Below are positions 44,411-53,451 of a stretch of DNA of 64,000 nt, one piece after another. Under the pieces are notes generated by a model. It saw only the letters and a list, made by a program, of their open reading frames with translations. It made no database searches and was not told the origin of the DNA. Numbering within the stretch: position 1 is the first letter of the stretch; the number at the start of each line of letters is the position of its first letter. The DNA comes from Gemmobacter aquatilis (GTDB lineage: Bacteria > Pseudomonadota > Alphaproteobacteria > Rhodobacterales > Rhodobacteraceae): positions 55,917-119,916 of the forward strand of contig NZ_FOCE01000011.1 of the NCBI RefSeq assembly GCF_900110025.1. Reading direction: 5' to 3'. The translations under genes and the position numbers were made by a program.

Positions 44411-45120
44411 TGTTCGTCTCCCTCGTTTGTTGTCTGAATTTTCGCCTTGGCCAGAGCGGCGTCGAACGCATCCTGGAACCGCGCGCGGTAGGCTGGACCA
44501 ATGGCACGCGCCAATCCAAGGACGCCAAGCGGGTCATGGATTTTTGCCAGGTCCGCCGCGAACTGCGGGCGCAAGGTCAAGGTCACGCTTGTGGGATGCT
44601 TGCCTCGTGCGCCGCGGGATTCTTCGACATCCGGCATCCCATCACGTTCCCAATCGTCGAAGACTTGATCGCGCAGACCCTGAGCGACGCGACGGATCAG
44701 AAACTGAACGGTGCACCGTGCAGCCGTCGCCCACTCTTCAGCCAGCAAAGCTTGCCGGGTGGTCAGCGACAACGCGACATGGACGACATGCCCTCGCGCA
44801 GCTGACCCCGTGGCAACACCAGTCGGCTTCGCATGCCAACCGTTTTCAGCGACCAAGACCTTTTCCTCGTCCCGGGACTTTTCTTTGAAGCCAATGCGCT
44901 GTTCGCCAACTTCGCCTGCGTTGCCGCCTTGCGGAGCCGCTACCTCAATCGCCGGTGACAAAGGTTTCGGCTCTGCCACGGCTTCAACCGAAGTCGGCGG
45001 CGCTGAGCTTGCCCAATCGGCCACATCACTCGTGCCAGCTTTCCCGCCAAACCCCAGCTTTGCCGAAAACCCCGCGTCCTGCCGAATGATCCGCATCATG
45101 TCCTTGCGCTGCGCCATCAT
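44407..45120 (-). CDS. Plasmid protein of the ParA/VirC1-like operon, function unknown
   Basis: The 237-residue product has a disordered first half rich in Ala, Pro and Glu, and a conserved-looking second half (VVHVALSLTTRQALLAEEWATAARCTVQFLIRRVAQGLRDQVF, VTLTLRPQFAADLAKIHDPLGVLGLARAIGPAYRARFQDAFDAALAKAKI). It overlaps the ATPase gene by four bases. Position suggests a partner such as VirC2 or a ParB-like protein, but no known DNA-binding motif is visible. Confidence 0.55.
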   Translation of the reverse strand: MMAQRKDMMRIIRQDAGFSAKLGFGGKAGTSDVADWASSAPPTSVEAVAEPKPLSPAIEVAAPQGGNAGEVGEQRIGFKEKSRDEEKVLVAENGWHAKPTGVATGSAARGHVVHVALSLTTRQALLAEEWATAARCTVQFLIRRVAQGLRDQVFDDWERDGMPDVEESRGARGKHPTSVTLTLRPQFAADLAKIHDPLGVLGLARAIGPAYRARFQDAFDAALAKAKIQTTNEGDEQ

Positions 45121-45842
45121 GCGATCTCCGCCGGGATGAGGATCAGCTGGTCGATTTCTTCCAAAAGGTCTCCTGCCTCCTTCACGGCACTCTGGACATG
45201 CGCAGCAAGCGCCCGGTTTGGCGTCTTGTCCGCAATCACCCCGAGAAGCCCTTCCTGATCCATCCGAACATAAGCGGCGCGGTTTCCGAGGTAGGCTTCA
45301 AGGGCGGGCAGGGAGCTGAACAACTCTTCGGCCACCGCGCGCTCGGTCTCTGATACCCGCACCGATACCCGGTTGAGCGACACAGAAAACCCTGCAAGCT
45401 CGTCTGGCTTTTCCACCCGACCGCGCAGCTTCAGGTACCAGTTGGCAGTTTCCAGCGTCTCGCTCAGATCGCCCCGCGACAGCATCATCGGGCAAATGAT
45501 CCGGTGCGCTGCGATTGCCAAAACGTCCTGCGCTTCTGATCCGCCGCCGAAGGTGTCGATCAGGATCAGATGCTCTTGATCTTGTTGCTCATAGATCTGC
45601 CCGATGGCTTCTGCCACCCGGTGGGCATCCAGCGTGTGGATCACTTCAACCAAAGGTGACCAGTTGCCTGCGTCCTTTCCCGCCTGCATCCACGTGAGGC
45701 AGGATTTTGAGGCATCGGTGTCAAAGATCGTGACCGTCTCTCCCCGGGCCGCAGCAGCAGAGGCCAGGGCGCGGCAGAGGGTGCTCTTGCCCGATCCCCC
45801 CTTGCGGTTCAACACCAATACAACGCGTATTCCGTAGCCCAT
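45117..45842 (-). CDS. ParA-family ATPase (VirC1-like)
   Basis: The 241-residue product has a deviant Walker A, NRKGGSGKSTLCRALASA, the Walker A' region TIFDTDASKSCLTWMQAG, and a Walker B-like LILIDTFGGGSEAQDV. Orphan ParA proteins of this kind beside a relaxase are similar to VirC1, which brings the relaxosome to the transfer channel; plasmid partition is the alternative. It heads a three-gene operon diverging from mobC. Confidence 0.8.
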   Translation of the reverse strand: MGYGIRVVLVLNRKGGSGKSTLCRALASAAAARGETVTIFDTDASKSCLTWMQAGKDAGNWSPLVEVIHTLDAHRVAEAIGQIYEQQDQEHLILIDTFGGGSEAQDVLAIAAHRIICPMMLSRGDLSETLETANWYLKLRGRVEKPDELAGFSVSLNRVSVRVSETERAVAEELFSSLPALEAYLGNRAAYVRMDQEGLLGVIADKTPNRALAAHVQSAVKEAGDLLEEIDQLILIPAEIA

Positions 45843-46379
45843 ATCACCTTCCTCACTTCACCGATTACATTTCTCACAATGCGGATCGCTTAAATCTTTT
45901 ATCTTAACTCGCATCACTTTGATCTGATTGCACGCTGCGGATATCTGAAACCGGCTCGCGCAAATTTTATTGCGCAAGGCGTATCTCTTTAATCTTTTGT
46001 CTGATTAATGGATGCGGATGTCTTTTATCTGATCGCGCAATGCGTGTATCACAAGGCGGAACCCCGAACACACATCCCTGATGCCACAAGACGCATCCCA
46101 CACTTCCTTTCTCCGGACCCTGAACACAGAGTGGCAGGCTCCGCACGGTAAACAAAACAAGACTTTAGGCCCGTATTCACAAGGAGAATACGCCTCCGGC
46201 CAGGTGGCTGGGGGTGTGCGGTCCTTGTCTCACCTTGTGTGTTGCGCGATCAGCGAAACGCATTCAGTGGCGGGTGAGTTACCCAAGGCCATCACAATCT
46301 GCAAGGGCATAAATCTCTCTTAGATTGTGCTTGAAGAAGGGGTGACGGAAGGGATAGGAAGGGTGGCAGGAAATGCGAT
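45843..46379. other. 537-bp AT-rich, repeat-rich intergenic region (candidate oriT and promoters)
   Basis: The region separates the ParA-like operon from the divergent mobC. Its first 200 bases are AT-rich and hold degenerate direct repeats: a TGCGGAT-type half (near 45880, 45935, 46011) and a TCTTTTATCTGAT-type half (near 45896, 45917, 45993, 46021). An inverted repeat GCGCAA/TTGCGC is at 45958-45975. Further on there is a CGTATTC/GAATACG inverted repeat at 46172-46192. Position next to mobC and relaxase genes makes this the likely oriT; the repeats may bind MobC, the ParA partner or a replication protein. Confidence 0.5.
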
Positions 46380-46937
46380 GTGTCTACAAATAATCGGTGG
46401 CAGAAGTTGGAGGTAAAATCAGATCCTCGCGAAACAAGACTTAAATCGCGGTCCAAGGTTTTGGCGGGTGTTGGCAATGAAGTTGCTGATTCTGCAGTGC
46501 AGCAAGGGGCTGGGCGCGGCCGGCCTCGGTCGGCGGGCAAAGGCCAGGTCGTGAGTTGCCGTCTGCCTGCTGAGGAACTTCATGCCTTCGATGCGCTTTG
46601 CACCCAGCTTGGTGCGAAATCCCGTTCCGATGGGGTGCGATCGGTGGTGCGGATGGCCTCTGGCTTCCTCGAGTTCAGCCGGGAGGACAGCGCCAAGCTG
46701 GAGGAAATCCGCTACGAGTTGGGCAAGATCGGCACCAATGTGAACCAGATCGCCCTGGCTGCGAACCGGGGCAGGGCGCCGATGGTCAAGGCGCAGTGGG
46801 CATCCGTTGATGAGTTGCGCCGCTCATTGCCGATGGTGGCGAAAGCGCTGAGCCAGATCATCGCCGAACGTCGGCGTCAGGGTGTCGCGCTGTTCCGCAA
46901 GTTTGCTGAAGCGCAGGAGGGTGCGCGCCATGGTTAA
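46380..46937 (+). CDS. mobC: MobC/VirD1-like relaxosome protein
   Basis: The 185-residue product begins at a GTG. Residues 45-100 include VVSCRLPAEELHAFDALCTQLGAKSRSDGVRSVVRMASG, a ribbon-helix-helix-like region. GKIGTNVNQIALAANRG near 120 is the MobC signature. It should bind oriT and help the relaxase open the DNA. The relaxase gene starts eight bases before its end. Confidence 0.8.
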   Translation: MSTNNRWQKLEVKSDPRETRLKSRSKVLAGVGNEVADSAVQQGAGRGRPRSAGKGQVVSCRLPAEELHAFDALCTQLGAKSRSDGVRSVVRMASGFLEFSREDSAKLEEIRYELGKIGTNVNQIALAANRGRAPMVKAQWASVDELRRSLPMVAKALSQIIAERRRQGVALFRKFAEAQEGARHG

Positions 46938-48750
46938 GCTTGGGTCGCGTCCCATCGGGCTGGCAGAGGCTGTCCTCGGGGAGATCAACGTCCTGCGGCC
47001 GCAGCGGGGCCGGGTGAAGGCGGGCAGTTCATCGCCCAGACGCGGGTTCAGTTTCTCGACCCGGGCCAGCCAGCTGTGGCGGTTCTCAATGGGGTCGAAT
47101 GCGGCGGTGCTGAAGAAGATCGGCAGGGGCGGCACGGCCAATGCCAAGGAGCTCGCGGCGCAGATGGACTACCTGTTCTCGAAGTCAGCCTCGATCTTCG
47201 GCAACGGGGTCGTGCTGGATGCCCATGCCAAGGGCCTGACCAAGGACGAGCGTACCGACATCGTTGGCGATTGGGTCGAGGATTGGCGTGGGTCGCCGCA
47301 GAACGGGCACACCACCCATCTGCTGATGAGCTTCCCGTCCCACGTGCGGCCTGAGAAGGCAAAGCTGATCGCCGAGGCTTGGGCCTTCGAGATGTTCCAG
47401 TCGGGCGCGCATCTGGATGATGTCTGGTCTTATGTCGCGGCCCTGCACACCGACAAGGCGCACCCGCATGTTCACATGGTCATCAACAACCGGGGCACGG
47501 TGAACGACAGCTGGTTCTTCATGGCCAAGGAGCATGTCTACAATCTGGAGGTCATGAAGGCGCGCATGGTGGCGATCGCGGCCGAAGAGGGCGTGTTTCT
47601 GGATGCCACCTCGCGGGCTGAGCGTGGCCTGCTGACCTATGGGCCGTCGCGGGCAGAGATCGAGCGGGCGCGGGTCGAGGGTCGGTCACCCGAGGAACGG
47701 CCGCGCGAGGGCAAGGCTCTGGAGGATGCCTTGGCGACGATGGCGCGCACGGCGGATGCGATGCGCAGTCTGAGCCATGTTGCTGCGCTGACGGGCCTGC
47801 CGGAGATCGGTGAGAAGATCGCCAAGGCGGAACAAGCCCTGCGGCGGGGCGGGGTGTTGCAGTCCTTTCCGGGCGATGTGGCGACGGCGGAGCGGGCCGA
47901 TCTGGACCGGCATTTCAGCGGCTGGATGGTTGAGGCGGAGGGCAAGATCCGGAAGATGCCGGTCGCCGAGCGCAAGGAAATGCGGGATGAGCTTTATGGC
48001 TATGCCATCGACATCGCCAGAGGCTTGGGCGATGCGCGCGGTGCGCAGCTGTTGCAGATGCTGCCGCAGACCAAGCTTTACGCGACGGGTGTTGAGGGGG
48101 ACCGGCTGACGCAGGGCAGGGGGGCCGTTGTTCTGCAGCCAGGTGCCGCCGACCGGCTGAAAACGGACATCATCAGCAAAGCAGTGGCCTTGGGTCTCAG
48201 CGGTGATCGCATGGCCGAGCGTCTGGAAATGGGGGCCGCCAATGCCTGGGAAGAACGCGACTGGGTGCGCAGTGACTTGCTGGCCCTGTCCGGGCGACGG
48301 CGTCTCGACCTTCGGAACCCGGCTCAAAGCCGGAAGGCTGTCGATGATCTTGATGGCTTCTACGACGCGGCGGCCAAACTGATCGAGCATGCCCGCGATC
48401 ATGAACTGGTGCCGAAAAATGGCCGGTTGCTGCAGGCGCTTGGGTCAATGGGGCGCATCATGCAGGCGGATGGTAAGGTCGAGTTTCGAGGTGATGCCCA
48501 TGCGGAGAGGTTCGCCGACGAACTGCGCCAGCGGTATGGCGAAGGGGTTGTGGCTGAGCTTGCCGCTGGGCGGACTGAGGCGCTGGCAGGAGATGTCGCG
48601 GATGCTGACCAGCGGACGTGGATCGCGCGGGCAGTTGTTTCTGCAGCCAAGTCACATGTGGCGTTCGGATTGACGCTTCAGGAGGCGCAGCACGCTGAGT
48701 GGCTGCTTGCTCCGTCTCCTGTTCGAAACGATCATGATTGGGAGCGGTAA
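46930..48750 (+). CDS. VirD2/MobP-type relaxase
   Basis: The 606-residue protein has HTTHLLMSFPSHVRPEKA near 135, and the histidine triad AALHTDKAHPHVHMVINNRG near 175, which binds the metal that cuts the oriT strand. An N-terminal Tyr for covalent attachment is expected; no conventional Tyr lies in the first 50 residues, but DYLFSKSA near 80 offers one. The ATG at this position overlaps mobC; a longer frame upstream lacks a site. With the ParA-like ATPase and MobC it makes the DNA mobilisable, though no type IV secretion genes are in the window. Confidence 0.87.
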   Translation: MVKLGSRPIGLAEAVLGEINVLRPQRGRVKAGSSSPRRGFSFSTRASQLWRFSMGSNAAVLKKIGRGGTANAKELAAQMDYLFSKSASIFGNGVVLDAHAKGLTKDERTDIVGDWVEDWRGSPQNGHTTHLLMSFPSHVRPEKAKLIAEAWAFEMFQSGAHLDDVWSYVAALHTDKAHPHVHMVINNRGTVNDSWFFMAKEHVYNLEVMKARMVAIAAEEGVFLDATSRAERGLLTYGPSRAEIERARVEGRSPEERPREGKALEDALATMARTADAMRSLSHVAALTGLPEIGEKIAKAEQALRRGGVLQSFPGDVATAERADLDRHFSGWMVEAEGKIRKMPVAERKEMRDELYGYAIDIARGLGDARGAQLLQMLPQTKLYATGVEGDRLTQGRGAVVLQPGAADRLKTDIISKAVALGLSGDRMAERLEMGAANAWEERDWVRSDLLALSGRRRLDLRNPAQSRKAVDDLDGFYDAAAKLIEHARDHELVPKNGRLLQALGSMGRIMQADGKVEFRGDAHAERFADELRQRYGEGVVAELAAGRTEALAGDVADADQRTWIARAVVSAAKSHVAFGLTLQEAQHAEWLLAPSPVRNDHDWER

Positions 48751-48786
48751 TGGCGTGAAATGCGCGCGCGGGCTGCGCTCAGGATT

Positions 48787-49170
48787 TCAGCAAGTGCCGT
48801 AGTCGCCGCCGGAATATCGGCAGTATTCGGCAGCAGCGCCGGAACGGATCATCTCTGCCGCGATGTCACGGCCGCTCGGCAGCAAACACTGGGCAACGAG
48901 GCGTCCATATCGATCAATGTCGACGACAGCGCAACGCAGGTGTTTGCCGGATATCAAGCTGCGCAAGGCAGACGTGGCGGTTGGGCCGCCTTGGTGGTTC
49001 CATTCCGGCGCATCGAGGCCCCAGACACGTATCCGACGCGACTCGCCACTCAGAGTGAAGGTGTCGCCGTCCAGGACCTTGCTGACCCGTGCTTCCAAGA
49101 TGGGTGCTTCCTCGGCTCGAGCCATCCCGCCCTCAAGGAGAAGCAAACCAATCCCGATGGCCACTGCCAC
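48787..49170 (-). CDS. Secreted thermonuclease-like protein
   Basis: The 127-residue product starts with a signal peptide (MAVAIGIGLLLLEGGMARAEE). The mature part has VSKVLDGDTFTLSGESRRIRVWGLDAPEW, IDRYGRLVAQCLLPSGRDIAAEMIRSGAAAEYCRYS, the staphylococcal nuclease-like fold with Asp/Arg/Glu active-site residues (GDTF, RVWGLDAPE, DRYGR). It is convergent with the relaxase gene. Confidence 0.82.
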   Translation of the reverse strand: MAVAIGIGLLLLEGGMARAEEAPILEARVSKVLDGDTFTLSGESRRIRVWGLDAPEWNHQGGPTATSALRSLISGKHLRCAVVDIDRYGRLVAQCLLPSGRDIAAEMIRSGAAAEYCRYSGGDYGTC

Positions 49171-49492
49171 GAAATATCAATGAGATACTGGCGACGAAGT
49201 CTGAAGTTGTAGAAATACTTGACCATCTGGCCATTATCGCCCTGTTCGTCCAACGACCGCACGTTGGGTTCCAAATTAAAATCACGCTGACAAGAACTTG
49301 GCCATCGACGCCATGACGAGAGCGGCCGCTCATGGCACCATTCTGGTTGCATGAGGGGGAATAAGGCGGCGGGCTGTATCTGGCCAAGTTGCTTCACCTC
49401 TTTCAGACTGCAATCACGCCGTGCCTTCCTGACAAGTCAGAAAGGCATTGCTAGGTTGGCTGTAGAAATCGCGCAGCCTGGGACGGTGACCA
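49171..49492. other. Intergenic region between nuclease and unknown gene
   Basis: About 320 bases carry the outward promoters of the nuclease gene and the following plus-strand gene. Short minus-strand frames are present but have no motifs or conserved appearance. I see no RNA gene or strong hairpin. Confidence 0.3.
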
Positions 49493-51586
49493 ATGGCGAA
49501 GAGTCGGATCGATGAGGCCTTGGCCGCTCTGAAAGCTGCAGGCAATGACGGTTTCGGGGCACGCCGCGCGGTTCTCGAACATCTGGGTTCAGATCTGCTG
49601 CATCGCCCGGCGTTGGGTGGTCAGATCGTTGCACGAATTTGCGCGATCAGAGAGCCAACGCCAGGCGACGAGGGTTTGCTCGATCTTCTTGGAGCTGGGC
49701 TCGATGCCGCTCGCATCGCCCGGGAAAACGGCAAAGCCCGTGGCCAGACCCTTATCGATGCGATCGAAGCCGCGCTTGGGCTGGCGCGCGGACAGGGCCG
49801 CATGACATCGGCCCACAGTTTGCTCTTTGCACAGCTTTGGACCCGAAATGGCTTGCCAGCCTCGGCTGCTCTCGCTCAGCAGCTCGAACAGGTTGTACCT
49901 GCAACCGGTCGGAGTGCGTCCAATCCTGCCGAGGGTGACGCTCTGCTGGAAGGACTCTTTGCCGAACTCATCCGGCAGGCAGATGGCGAGCCGCTTGCCG
50001 TGCATCACGCGCTGACCGAGAGCTTCCCGGCCATGCCCCCTGAAATGCGCGATCATGTCGTGGCCTATTCGGTGGGCCGAAGCGATTCCATCCATGCTGA
50101 TATGGCCTGTTACTGGTTGCTCGATCCGGCGCCGCGCATTCGTCACGCAGCAGCAAAGGGCCTTGCCGATCGCCTTGCAAGTGGCGAACTGCCGGGACGC
50201 ATTCTGGCGTCACTGGTCTTCCTGCGCAGTTGGATGCCCGAAGATGCGGCGCGGGCGCAGGTGGACACCATTTTCAAAGAGGCGATGCGAAAGAGCCTCG
50301 CGCCCTCAGCAGATCAGACGCCTTGGAAGCTCCACAACATAAGCGCTTCTTTGCCGGATGGGGGTGGGGCTCAGAGCATCGGCATTGCGTTGCAATCCGG
50401 ATCGCAGCGCAAAATGGCGATGCTGCTCCTGAAACAGGGGCAAGGCGTGAAGGACGCTTACACCATCACTTGTCGAACTGCGCGTGACCAGAAATCGCTC
50501 GTCGAGCGCATGTCCGACGAAGTCGGCGCTCTGACGGTAACAGCAGATTATGTGCGCCGTGCCCTTTCCATCGCGCTGGCGGATGGTCTGGCTCAAGGGC
50601 AGCCGCCGGTTCCGGGGCTGATTGAGGTCGTCCGGCTTTGCGGCATTGCCGGGTTGCGGCCTGAGGTGAAAGCGACATCGGACCTCATCGCTGATCTCGT
50701 TTCGACGCCGGCCGTGAAGGAGCTTCCGCCTCAGCAACACGGTGCGCTGATTGCCGCCAGCGAGGAATGGTGGGATCGCCACGAGACTATCGAAAGCTGG
50801 TTCGAAGACAGCGATGCTGCCCATGCCGTTCTCGACAAGGCCCGCAGCGCGAAATCTGCCGAGACGGCACTTTGGAAATGGCTGGAGACCCGACGCGATT
50901 GGTGGGCACGCGTTCTGGCCCGCTCAGCCGATGTGCTGGAGACAGCCCTTCATCCGGATGCAGCTGGCTTTGCCGCCTGCGCCATGGCTTTGCTAGATGG
51001 TCGTGACCTGAAGAAGATTCCGGTCATGCTTGATGTGCATGAACAAACCATCGAAGCTTGGGTCCGCGACGATCCCGACTTCGACCCGGGCCTGGCGTTT
51101 GAAGAACTGGCCCAGGAGGCCCCCACGCCCGAAAAGAAAGGTGAAGTTGCAGCACTGCTGCGCGGCACCGATCTCACGGTCGACTGGCTTGACGGCTATC
51201 TGACCGGCATCGTCATCGCGCCGCAGGTGCTCATGCCAAACCAGTGGCTGCCCCCAATCCTCGATGCCGTCCTGCCGCGGATCGACCCGTCCCGGTTCCA
51301 GCGCTTCGTGGACCTTCTCACGATGCGCGCCCAGACCGTCTCGGATGTCGCCTCTGTCCCTGACGGACTCGTTGCCGCGATATCCTCCCGCTCGAAGAAG
51401 GGGCAGGCACATTGGGCGGGCGGGTTTTCGGAGGCAGTAAGCAAATTCCGGGCGGCGTGGCCGAAGAAAGGCATGACCAAGGAGGACCGGCGGCTTCTGG
51501 AGATTGTGACTGGTGAATTGACAACTGCGGAACTGGCAGAGTTTGCAGCTCTGGTTGGCTACCGCCAAGAGCGCAATGTCGGCTGA
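49493..51586 (+). CDS. Large protein of unknown function with UPF0149-like segment
   Basis: The 697-residue product has no signal peptide or membrane helix. Residues ~1-540 are helical and Ala/Leu-rich with Trp pairs (EEWWDRHETIESWFEDSD, LETRRDWWARVLARSADVL), as in helical-repeat proteins. Near 563 the sequence WLDGYLTGIVIAPQVLMPNQWLPPIL closely follows the UPF0149/YecA pattern (LDGFLTA...P...EWLP). The rest is charged. Stand-alone UPF0149 proteins are about 190 residues, so this would be an unusual fusion. It lies on the mobilisable region without an evident operon partner. Confidence 0.75.
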   Translation: MAKSRIDEALAALKAAGNDGFGARRAVLEHLGSDLLHRPALGGQIVARICAIREPTPGDEGLLDLLGAGLDAARIARENGKARGQTLIDAIEAALGLARGQGRMTSAHSLLFAQLWTRNGLPASAALAQQLEQVVPATGRSASNPAEGDALLEGLFAELIRQADGEPLAVHHALTESFPAMPPEMRDHVVAYSVGRSDSIHADMACYWLLDPAPRIRHAAAKGLADRLASGELPGRILASLVFLRSWMPEDAARAQVDTIFKEAMRKSLAPSADQTPWKLHNISASLPDGGGAQSIGIALQSGSQRKMAMLLLKQGQGVKDAYTITCRTARDQKSLVERMSDEVGALTVTADYVRRALSIALADGLAQGQPPVPGLIEVVRLCGIAGLRPEVKATSDLIADLVSTPAVKELPPQQHGALIAASEEWWDRHETIESWFEDSDAAHAVLDKARSAKSAETALWKWLETRRDWWARVLARSADVLETALHPDAAGFAACAMALLDGRDLKKIPVMLDVHEQTIEAWVRDDPDFDPGLAFEELAQEAPTPEKKGEVAALLRGTDLTVDWLDGYLTGIVIAPQVLMPNQWLPPILDAVLPRIDPSRFQRFVDLLTMRAQTVSDVASVPDGLVAAISSRSKKGQAHWAGGFSEAVSKFRAAWPKKGMTKEDRRLLEIVTGELTTAELAEFAALVGYRQERNVG

Positions 51587-51766
51587 GGTGGGTATTAGTG
51601 GGCGTCGAAAAGGGCGGTATGTGTCGACGACGTGCAGTACCATCGCGATGGACGGTTTGCCGACTGCGAGGTCGCGGCATTGCAGCCGCAGAAACCTACG
51701 ATTGCCGCTGTTCGCTGGCCCCATGGTGAACGATGCACTGTATCGAGCCAGCGGAATCTGCACAGG

Positions 51767-51949
51767 TTAAGCCGCTAATGCGAATGCCTCAGCGGGGGTT
51801 TTCATGTCCAGCGCCTGATGCGGGCGGTGGTTGTTGTAGAAGCTGATCCAGTCACCGATGGCGCGGGTCGCGTGCTGGATACTGTCGAAGCGTTGGCGAT
51901 GGATGCACTGCTCTTTCAGCGTCCGGATCACCCGCTCGACCATTCCGTT
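51767..51949 (-). pseudogene. C-terminal fragment of IS3-family OrfB transposase
   Basis: The 60-residue fragment NGMVERVIRTLKEQCIHRQRF, GDWISFYNNHRPHQALDMKTPAEAFALAA is the end of the DDE integrase domain, including the catalytic Glu. Its upstream part lies 1.5 kb to the right, beyond the inserted IS110 element. Confidence 0.8.
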
Positions 51950-53451
51950 ATCCGGCATGATCACAGCGATGCCTTCGGCGGCGGGAACTGCTATCATGAT
52001 GGCATCCGGGACCTGGGGCATCGGGAGCACGTGAGTGCGGGCAGACCGAGCTACAGCAGTGGGCCGAGAGCCCGTTCCGTTATATGGTCGCCCCTGCGGC
52101 TCGCCCGGATGTGCCGAGAGCACGGATCTGTAAATGCCGCGTGCCCGCCTGCTCCCTTCTTGCCAACGGAAGGAGGCCTCTATGCGCATCATTGGACTGG
52201 ATATCCATCGCGTCTTTGCTGAGGCGGTGGTTTTGGAAGACGGGACCGCGCGACGACTTGGCCGCGTCGATATGACAAGGGAGAAGCTGTCGGCTTTCGC
52301 CGTGACCCTCCTGCCGACCGATCATGTGGTTGTCGAAGCCACAGGCAATGCGGCAGCCGTCGTCGAGATACTTACGCCACAGGTGGCGCGGGTTGTTGTG
52401 GCCAATCCCTTGCAGGTTCACCTCATCGCACGGGCAAAGACCAAGACTGACAAGATTGATGCTCGTGTGCTTGCTCAGCTCTATGCTGCGGGGTTCCTAC
52501 CTGAAGTCTGGATCCCCGATGCTGCGACCTAGGCACGGCGCCGTCAGGTTACACGGCGCAACCAGCTGGTGAAGAGTCGGGTGCGCTTGAAGGCCATCGT
52601 GCAGTCGATCCTTCACGCACATCTCATCCCCCGCTGTCCGCATCAGGATATCTTCGGCGGCAGGGGACGTGCTTGGGTTCTGGCCCAAGACGTGCCGCCG
52701 GATGAGCGGGCGGCGATCATCCGACACATCGAAGAATATGACCGGCAGACGGCAGCGCAGCGGGTGGTTGAAGAGGACATTGCACGTGCAGCCATGCCGG
52801 ATACGGCTGTCAGGCGGCTTATGACAATCCCTGGCGTCGATATGGTGGTGGCAGTCGGGGTCATGGCTGCGATCGGCAGGATCGACCGGTTTCCATCTGC
52901 GGATCAGCTATCCGCTTATCTCGGACTGCATGCCAGCGTGCGGCAATCCGGCGATGGCCCGGCCTATCATGGACGGATCACCAAGCGCGGCCGGAGCGAC
53001 GCACGCCACCTGCTGGTCGAGGCGGCCTGGCAGACGGTGAGAAGCCCTGGGCCACTGCGCGCCTTCTACGAGCGCATCAAGGCACGCCGCGGGGCACATG
53101 TCGGCGCCGTCGCGGTTGCCCGCAAGCTGGCTGTGTTGATCTGGCACATGCTGTCGAAGGGGGTGGACTATGCTTGGGGTCGCCCGACACTTCTTGCACG
53201 CAAAATGCGCAAGATGGAGCTTGTGGCCGGAGAGCAAGCCCAGCGTGGCCAACGCGGTAGCGCCTATGGCTACAACCGTCCCGAACTGAGGCAAGCGGAT
53301 CGCGGCATGGCCAAGCAGGCGGAACAGGTCTATCGGCGGCTCATGCAACACTGGCAACGAACGCGGAGGCGAGCTCAGCCTCCGGCGTCACCAGGTACTG
53401 AAACATAAAATTGGCAAATGCCGCAGAACGGGGCTGTTCAATTACATCCGT
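51950..53451 (+). mobile_element. IS110-family element inserted in the IS3 transposase gene
   Basis: The borders follow from the reconstructed IS3 OrfB: left CATTCCGTT (51941-51949), right CTGCTGCGGG (from 53452). About 1500 bases are thus inserted. It carries an amber-interrupted transposase in its right two thirds and about 230 non-coding bases at the left (51950-52181), where IS110-type bridge RNAs lie. No target duplication of more than one or two bases is seen, as expected. Confidence 0.65.
52182..53408 (+). pseudogene. IS110 family transposase with amber codon
   Basis: The frame starts at an ATG with an AAGGAGG site and reads MRIIGLDIHRVFAEAVVLEDG, HVVVEATGNAAAVVEIL and KTKTDKIDARVLAQLYAAGF. 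A TAG at 52530-52532 interrupts it, and the same frame continues with ARRRQVTRRNQLVKSRVRLK, LMTIPGVDMVVAVGVMAAIG, YLGLHASVRQSGDGPAYHGRITKRG and VAVARKLAVLIWHML. The stop lies where relatives usually have Gln (PDAAT-Q-ARRRQ), so one C-to-T change would explain it. The element is probably inactive unless suppressed. Confidence 0.85.
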
